Shown here: positions 59,940-64,000 of the stretch, piece after piece
Numbering within the stretch: position 1 is the first letter of the stretch
Layout of the letters: every line of letters starts with the position of its first letter
NCBI RefSeq assembly: GCF_004000885.1
Contig: NZ_BIMC01000003.1
Span: forward strand, 310,001-374,000
Direction: 5' to 3'
From: Paenibacillus glucanolyticus NBRC 15330
Lineage (GTDB): Bacteria > Bacillota > Bacilli > Paenibacillales > Paenibacillaceae
DNA length: 64,000 nucleotides
The notes under the pieces: generated by a model
Databases searched by the model: none
Told to the model about the DNA's origin: nothing
The model's input: the letters and a program-made list of their open reading frames with translations, nothing else
Translations under genes and position numbers: made by a program

Positions 59940-61610
59940 ATGGCGGTCCGAATCCGACATGCCGGACGTTACCGGGAAATCGCCATGGCGCTCATGCGTC
60001 ATGGCTTTGGCTATATGGTGGAGGAGATGGGACTGTTTCATGTCCTGTCGCTGCCGGTCCGCTGGAGTTCCAGGGAGCAGCCGGAGACCATCACCTTAGG
60101 GGAACGCATCCGGCGGGTGCTTGAGGATCTTGGGCCGGCATTTGTGAAGCTTGGCCAACTGGCGAGTACAAGATCCGACCTGCTGCCAGACCATATTATC
60201 CAGGAATTGGTGAAGCTGCAGGAGCGGGTTCCTCCTTTTTCTTCTGCCAGCGCGCGGGAGCTGATTGAGCAAGAATGGGGAATGCCGATTGACGACGTAT
60301 TGAGTGAGTTTGAAGAGAAGCCGCTGGCTGCTGCCTCGATTGGGCAGGTTCATGCCGGGAGGCTGAAGTCTGGAGAATGGGTAGCGATCAAAGTTCAGCG
60401 GCCGGGCGTAGCCCGAATGATCGGCCGTGACTTGGAGATATTACGGGATTTAATCTCGATTGCCGAGCGTCACTGGGAATGGGTCAAGCTGTACCGGGTG
60501 GACCGGATTGTTGACGAATTTGCCAGAGCCATGATGGCAGAGCTGGATTACAGCCATGAGGCCCGAAATGCAGAGAAGGTTGCATCGCAGATGACGGAGC
60601 ATGAATTTATCCGCATTCCGCGGATTTATTGGGAGTACACGTCATCGAAGGTGCTGATGATGGAGTATGCGGAGGGTCTTACGTTAAGCCGGCGGCAGGA
60701 GATTGTAGCCAAGGGACATGATCTGAAGGCTATCGCGGAGCATCTGATTGACGGCATGCTGCAGCAGATTTTTCTTGAAGGGTTCTTTCATGCGGACCCT
60801 CATCCCGGGAATCTGCTCGTCCGAGAGGACGGGAAGCTGGTTTTTCTGGATTTCGGGCTGGTCGGACAGCTCAGTGAGAGTATGAGGGATCATCTGTCCG
60901 GACTCATTATTGCGCTGATGCGGCGGAATTCGGAAGGGATGATCCGGGCAATTTCCAGAATGGGCTTGATCCCGGAGGATTGTGATATGGACTCCCTGCG
61001 GTCCGATATGGATCGGCTGCGGGGAGAATATTATGATGTTCCATTCTCCCAAGTGCGTATCGGCAAGGCGCTGACGGATTTGTTTGCCGTAGCTCAGCGC
61101 CATCAGATTATGCTGCCTCCGGATCTGACACTGCTGGGCAAATCATTGCTGACGCTTGAAGGGGTCATCGAGATGCTGGATCCGAATCTCAGCATTATCG
61201 ATATGGCGGAGCCTTTTGGACGAAAGCTATTGAAGAAGCGGTATAATACCCGCCGAATCGGCAGGAAGGTGCTGGATGGGGTAGCGGGTCTTGCGGAGAG
61301 TTTGCTTGATCTGCCTGGACAGGCCAGACAGCTGTCGGCTCTGATCAGCAAAGGGAAGCTGCGGGTGGAGATCAGCGTTCCGGAGCTGCAAGCGTTGATG
61401 CGCAAGCTGGATCAGATCAGTAACCGGCTGTCTTTCAGCATTGTACTTCTCGCTTTCAGCATTATTATGGTTGGCTTGATTATCGGTTCGTCACTCAGTC
61501 GGGAGCCGATGATGCTGTGGAGCTTCCCGGTAATCGAAGTCGGATTCATTGTAGCCCTGCTCATGGTCGCATGGCTGCTGTATGCGATATTCAAATCCGG
61601 GAGGTTCTAG
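59940..61610 (+). CDS. AarF/ABC1/UbiB family protein kinase-like
   Basis: A 556-residue atypical kinase of the UbiB/COQ8 family. The conserved N-terminal motif is LGERIRRVLEDLGPAFVKLGQLASTRSDLLPDHIIQELVKLQERVPP (KxGQ at about residue 64). An Ala-rich nucleotide loop AAASIGQVHAGRL follows, then VAIKVQRPGV with the Lys, a catalytic FFHADPHPGNLLV segment, and LVFLDFGLVGQL with the metal Asp. The C-terminus has two membrane helices (about 500-550). Members support isoprenoid quinone synthesis or lipid homeostasis; here the quinone would be menaquinone. It is cotranscribed with the phasin-like gene. Confidence 0.92.
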   Translation: MAVRIRHAGRYREIAMALMRHGFGYMVEEMGLFHVLSLPVRWSSREQPETITLGERIRRVLEDLGPAFVKLGQLASTRSDLLPDHIIQELVKLQERVPPFSSASARELIEQEWGMPIDDVLSEFEEKPLAAASIGQVHAGRLKSGEWVAIKVQRPGVARMIGRDLEILRDLISIAERHWEWVKLYRVDRIVDEFARAMMAELDYSHEARNAEKVASQMTEHEFIRIPRIYWEYTSSKVLMMEYAEGLTLSRRQEIVAKGHDLKAIAEHLIDGMLQQIFLEGFFHADPHPGNLLVREDGKLVFLDFGLVGQLSESMRDHLSGLIIALMRRNSEGMIRAISRMGLIPEDCDMDSLRSDMDRLRGEYYDVPFSQVRIGKALTDLFAVAQRHQIMLPPDLTLLGKSLLTLEGVIEMLDPNLSIIDMAEPFGRKLLKKRYNTRRIGRKVLDGVAGLAESLLDLPGQARQLSALISKGKLRVEISVPELQALMRKLDQISNRLSFSIVLLAFSIIMVGLIIGSSLSREPMMLWSFPVIEVGFIVALLMVAWLLYAIFKSGRF

Positions 61611-61611
61611 C

Positions 61612-62181
61612 CTAGCCGGCAGATTCGGCTCTGGCTCGCTTGCGCTGCTGCACCCAGGCTTGGACCCCGATCAGGATCCACTCAATCAGGTGGAAGAACA
61701 GCGCAATGAACAGCGATTGCAGCCAGCCTCCGATCGGAATGGCCGGTATCAGCAGGGACACGATGTATAGCAGAACCGTATCGAATGCAATCGTAACGGC
61801 TTGCTTGATATAGATGGAGGCGTCCTTGCGAAGGAGCAGCCGCAGCAAGGCGATGACCAATGGGTGAATAAGGCTCTCGAAGATCAGGAATCCGATCAGA
61901 ACGATGAGCGAGAAGCCCAGCAATACGCCATTGCTGTCGAAGGCAAGGGTGTCGCCGGATCCCGCTGGGTCGGGCAATGGGAACCATCCCGCATATAACA
62001 TAGCGAAGAGCTCAAGCGGTATAATAATGAAGGCTGATAACAGCGGGATAAGCCACAGCTTCTTACGGAAGGGAACATGGGGCTCCCCGTCACGCCGCGA
62101 TATGTAATTGATCATCAGATTGATAAGGCCGAACAGGATCAGCAGGATGAGTGCTGTCAGGATGAGCTGTACGTTGTTCAT
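61612..62181 (-). CDS. Hypothetical membrane protein
   Basis: A 189-residue protein with four hydrophobic helices (about 5-27, 42-65, 85-108 and 125-150, with a fifth possible near 155-172). Loops are short, and the ends are basic (SRRDGEP, VQQRKRARAESAG). A cytoplasmic loop between helices three and four (LIHPLVIALLRLLLRKDASIYIKQ) is notable. I do not recognise the family. GAGGAGGTG before ATG 62181 supports the start. It is convergent with the aarF-type gene, their stops being only one base apart, so no terminator fits between. Confidence 0.75.
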   Translation of the reverse strand: MNNVQLILTALILLILFGLINLMINYISRRDGEPHVPFRKKLWLIPLLSAFIIIPLELFAMLYAGWFPLPDPAGSGDTLAFDSNGVLLGFSLIVLIGFLIFESLIHPLVIALLRLLLRKDASIYIKQAVTIAFDTVLLYIVSLLIPAIPIGGWLQSLFIALFFHLIEWILIGVQAWVQQRKRARAESAG

Positions 62182-62386
62182 TTCGGAGCACCTCCTCGCT
62201 TAGTGTAAACTGGATATCTATATGTTGACATTACCAAAGTCAGGGACGTTTGTCAGTTTCTTTACAACTAGAACGATTCCGAAGGACATTTTGTTGGGAC
62301 TAATACAGGTTATGCGTGATATCCAGCCAAACCAGTATAGAAGATAAACGCAGCAGATGCTAAAAAATTATAATGAGGTGGAACGT
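62182..62386. other. Intergenic region between divergent genes
   Basis: About 205 bp between the minus-strand membrane protein and the DEAD-box helicase. It should hold promoters for both, but I see no clear -35/-10 pair, riboswitch or palindrome. Confidence 0.4.
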
Positions 62387-64000
62387 TTGCCGAACTTTCA
62401 ACAACTGGGTATTGACGAACAAAGAGTAAGGAAACTGAAGGAGCAGGGAATTACGGTGCCGACTCCGGTGCAACAAGAGAGCATCCCGCTGCTGATCGAT
62501 GGAAAAGATGTTATCGCCCGGGCACGCACCGGCACCGGGAAGACGCTGGCTTTCATGCTGCCGATTCTGCAGCAGATCGATCCCAAGCGGGCGTATCCGC
62601 AGGCGCTCATTATTGCGCCAACGCGGGAGCTGGCATTGCAAATTACGGAAGAAGCCAAGAAGCTCACAGCCGGAGAGCCGGATGGCATTAAGATTCTGGC
62701 GGTATATGGCGGGCAGGACGTGGAGAAGCAGCTGCGCAAGCTTGAGAGCGGGCGCCACCTGATCATTGGCACACCGGGACGTCTGCTGGATCATTTACGC
62801 CGCGGCACGCTGGAGCTGGGCGGTGTCAAACAGCTGGTGCTGGATGAAGCCGATCAGATGCTGCATATGGGCTTCCTGGATGATGTGGAGGCGCTGATTC
62901 ACGCACTTCCATATCGGCGTCAGACGATGCTCTTCTCTGCCACGATGCCTGCCGGGGTGAAGCAGCTGGCTGGAAACTATATGAATCAACCGGTTGATAT
63001 AGTCATTAAAGGAGCCTCCCCGATTCCGCTGGAGCAGATTCAGCAGGTAGTGGTCGAGTGTACGGACCGCTCGAAGCAGGATGCCTTGCGTACGATGATT
63101 GAGCAGTATAACCCGTTCCTGGCGATTATCTTCTGCCGGACGAAGCGCAGAGCGAGTATCTTGAATGATGCGCTGCTGGCCCATGGCTACCAGTCGGACG
63201 AGCTGCACGGGGACCTGTCCCAGGCGAAGCGGGAAGCGGTGATGAAGCGATTCCGGGATGCCAAGCTGCAGCTGCTGGTGGCAACGGACGTTGCTGCCAG
63301 GGGGCTTGACGTGGAAGGCGTTACGCATGTATTTAACTACGACATGCCTCATGATGTCGAGAGTTACATCCATCGCATCGGACGGACCGGACGGGCCGGG
63401 GGTAACGGAATGGCGATCACCTTCGCGGCTGGCAAGGACCTTAATGACCTGCAGCGAATTGAAGAAGGAATTTCCCTGCGTTTAAAGCGTGTGCGTTATG
63501 ACTCTGGTGCTGGCAGCCTTCGGGAAAGCACTGGCGATTCAGGCAGGGATGCAGGCAGACCGAGAAACGCAAGAAGTGTCTCCTCACTCGAATCCGATAA
63601 TGAACGTGGACAAGGCAGAGGCCGTGCGGATCGTGGGACGGGCTCCGGGCGGAGCCGGGGTAACCATTCTGGAAGCGCGCGCGGCGAGCAGAGCCGGGGA
63701 AGAGGCGAGTCGTCACGCCGGGATGAGCGTGGAACTGGCCGGGTCAGCAGCCGCGAGGGTCGCGCAGGCGAAGGCCAAGGACCGTCACAGGCTGGTGGAC
63801 GTGGCGGCAGCAGCCGTGAAGGTCGCGCAGGCGAAGGCCGTGGGCCGTCACAGGCCGGAGTGCGCGGCAGCAGCAGCGGACGCGGGCAATCCAGGACCGA
63901 AAGCCGGGGGAGTCAGAACAGTCGCGGTGGTCAAGGCGGTACTCGTAATTCCGAAGGCCGCGGTGCAAGAGGCCAAGGCGGCGGACGGCGCGGCGGGCGT
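62387..64000 (+). CDS. DEAD-box RNA helicase with RGG-rich tail (3' end outside window)
   Basis: At least 538 residues are visible; the frame stays open to the window edge. From TTG 62387 (after GAGGTGG) it reads PNFQQLGIDEQRVRKL. The helicase motifs are in order: Q motif VPTPVQQESIP, I ARTGTGKT, Ia APTRELALQI, GG, Ib TPGRLLDH, II VLDEADQML, III FSATMP, IV AIIFCRTKRR, V ATDVAARGLDV and VI HRIGRTGRAGG. After about residue 380 the tail is low-complexity Arg/Gly/Ser/Glu-rich with RGG repeats, a typical RNA-binding extension of CshA-type proteins. The tail contains a 63-bp tandem repeat. It unwinds RNA in cold adaptation, ribosome assembly or decay. Confidence 0.95.
   Translation, partial: MPNFQQLGIDEQRVRKLKEQGITVPTPVQQESIPLLIDGKDVIARARTGTGKTLAFMLPILQQIDPKRAYPQALIIAPTRELALQITEEAKKLTAGEPDGIKILAVYGGQDVEKQLRKLESGRHLIIGTPGRLLDHLRRGTLELGGVKQLVLDEADQMLHMGFLDDVEALIHALPYRRQTMLFSATMPAGVKQLAGNYMNQPVDIVIKGASPIPLEQIQQVVVECTDRSKQDALRTMIEQYNPFLAIIFCRTKRRASILNDALLAHGYQSDELHGDLSQAKREAVMKRFRDAKLQLLVATDVAARGLDVEGVTHVFNYDMPHDVESYIHRIGRTGRAGGNGMAITFAAGKDLNDLQRIEEGISLRLKRVRYDSGAGSLRESTGDSGRDAGRPRNARSVSSLESDNERGQGRGRADRGTGSGRSRGNHSGSARGEQSRGRGESSRRDERGTGRVSSREGRAGEGQGPSQAGGRGGSSREGRAGEGRGPSQAGVRGSSSGRGQSRTESRGSQNSRGGQGGTRNSEGRGARGQGGGRRGGR
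63746..63871 (+). repeat. 63-bp tandem repeat inside the helicase tail
   Basis: Two adjacent 63-bp units (63746-63808 and 63809-63871) encode 21-residue repeats beginning SSREGRAGEG and continuing with GPSQAG. They differ at a few bases, and the unit is in frame, so repeat copy number could vary without breaking the protein. Confidence 0.75.

Noticed and set aside
1..64000. CRISPR array, prophage, insertion sequence, tRNA or rRNA
   Set aside because: No regularly spaced repeats, transposase, phage structural genes or conserved RNA gene sequences were seen.

Overview
The window reads as a stretch of chromosome from a spore-forming, low-to-mid-GC Firmicute, most likely a Paenibacillus. Signs of this are a GerA/GerB/GerC germinant receptor operon, a PdaA-type cortex de-N-acetylase, a lipoteichoic acid synthase, a SLH-bearing secreted amidase, strong AAGGAGG ribosome binding sites with frequent TTG/GTG starts, and operators matching the Bacillus Rex, LexA, GlnR/TnrA and Fur/PerR families. 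I see no rRNA, tRNA, CRISPR array, insertion sequence or prophage. Most of the window is ordinary core-type chromosome, and the novelty lies mainly in the regulatory DNA.

Layout. 1-2.0 kb: the end of a histidine kinase, then a TetR regulator and a flavodoxin-fold quinone reductase that share an operator. 2.0-4.4 kb: a guanine-class purine riboswitch, an unidentified structured leader and a terminator in front of adenine deaminase. 4.4-10.7 kb: the cydABCD operon (cytochrome bd oxidase plus its assembly ABC transporter) behind two Rex operators. 10.7-14.8 kb: a DUF2332 protein, a probably frameshifted small gene, class II fumarase and a membrane protein. 14.8-17.9 kb: a secreted stalk-domain protein and a secreted SLH-amidase preceded by three GlnR/TnrA boxes. 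17.9-25 kb (mostly minus strand): a PTS-IIC-like permease, a CNNM/CBS transporter, a small secreted protein, LTA synthase and a cidAB-type holin/antiholin pair with a divergent LysR regulator. 26-30 kb: a catalase, a Gfo/Idh oxidoreductase and PdaA.

30-33.9 kb: a nuclease-helicase fusion (PD-(D/E)XK plus Rad3/DinG) with a LexA box in its promoter, then a consensus promoter, a 20-codon leader ORF and two terminators ahead of an RsgA-like ribosome GTPase. 33.9-38.2 kb: a MarR regulator with a heterodimeric ABC exporter whose two ATP sites look asymmetric. 38.3-41.8 kb: a lipid-kinase family protein, an HELGH protein, a one-TM protein and a Rieske-type FAD oxidoreductase. 42-45.6 kb: the gerABC operon. 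45.7-50.8 kb: an aldo/keto reductase, a membrane diguanylate cyclase, a two-component system and a D,D-carboxypeptidase.

51-55.8 kb: a peroxide-defence neighbourhood with a Fur/PerR-like regulator, an OmpR-type winged-helix protein with a receiver-like N-terminus, a second catalase, a stand-alone uroporphyrinogen-III synthase and a ThuA-like protein. A 17-bp box is shared between the regulator gene and the catalase gene. 55.8-59.4 kb: a second two-component system followed by two PepSY proteins. 59.6-64 kb: a phasin-like protein joined to an AarF/ABC1 kinase, a membrane protein, and a DEAD-box RNA helicase with an RGG-rich repeated tail that runs off the window.
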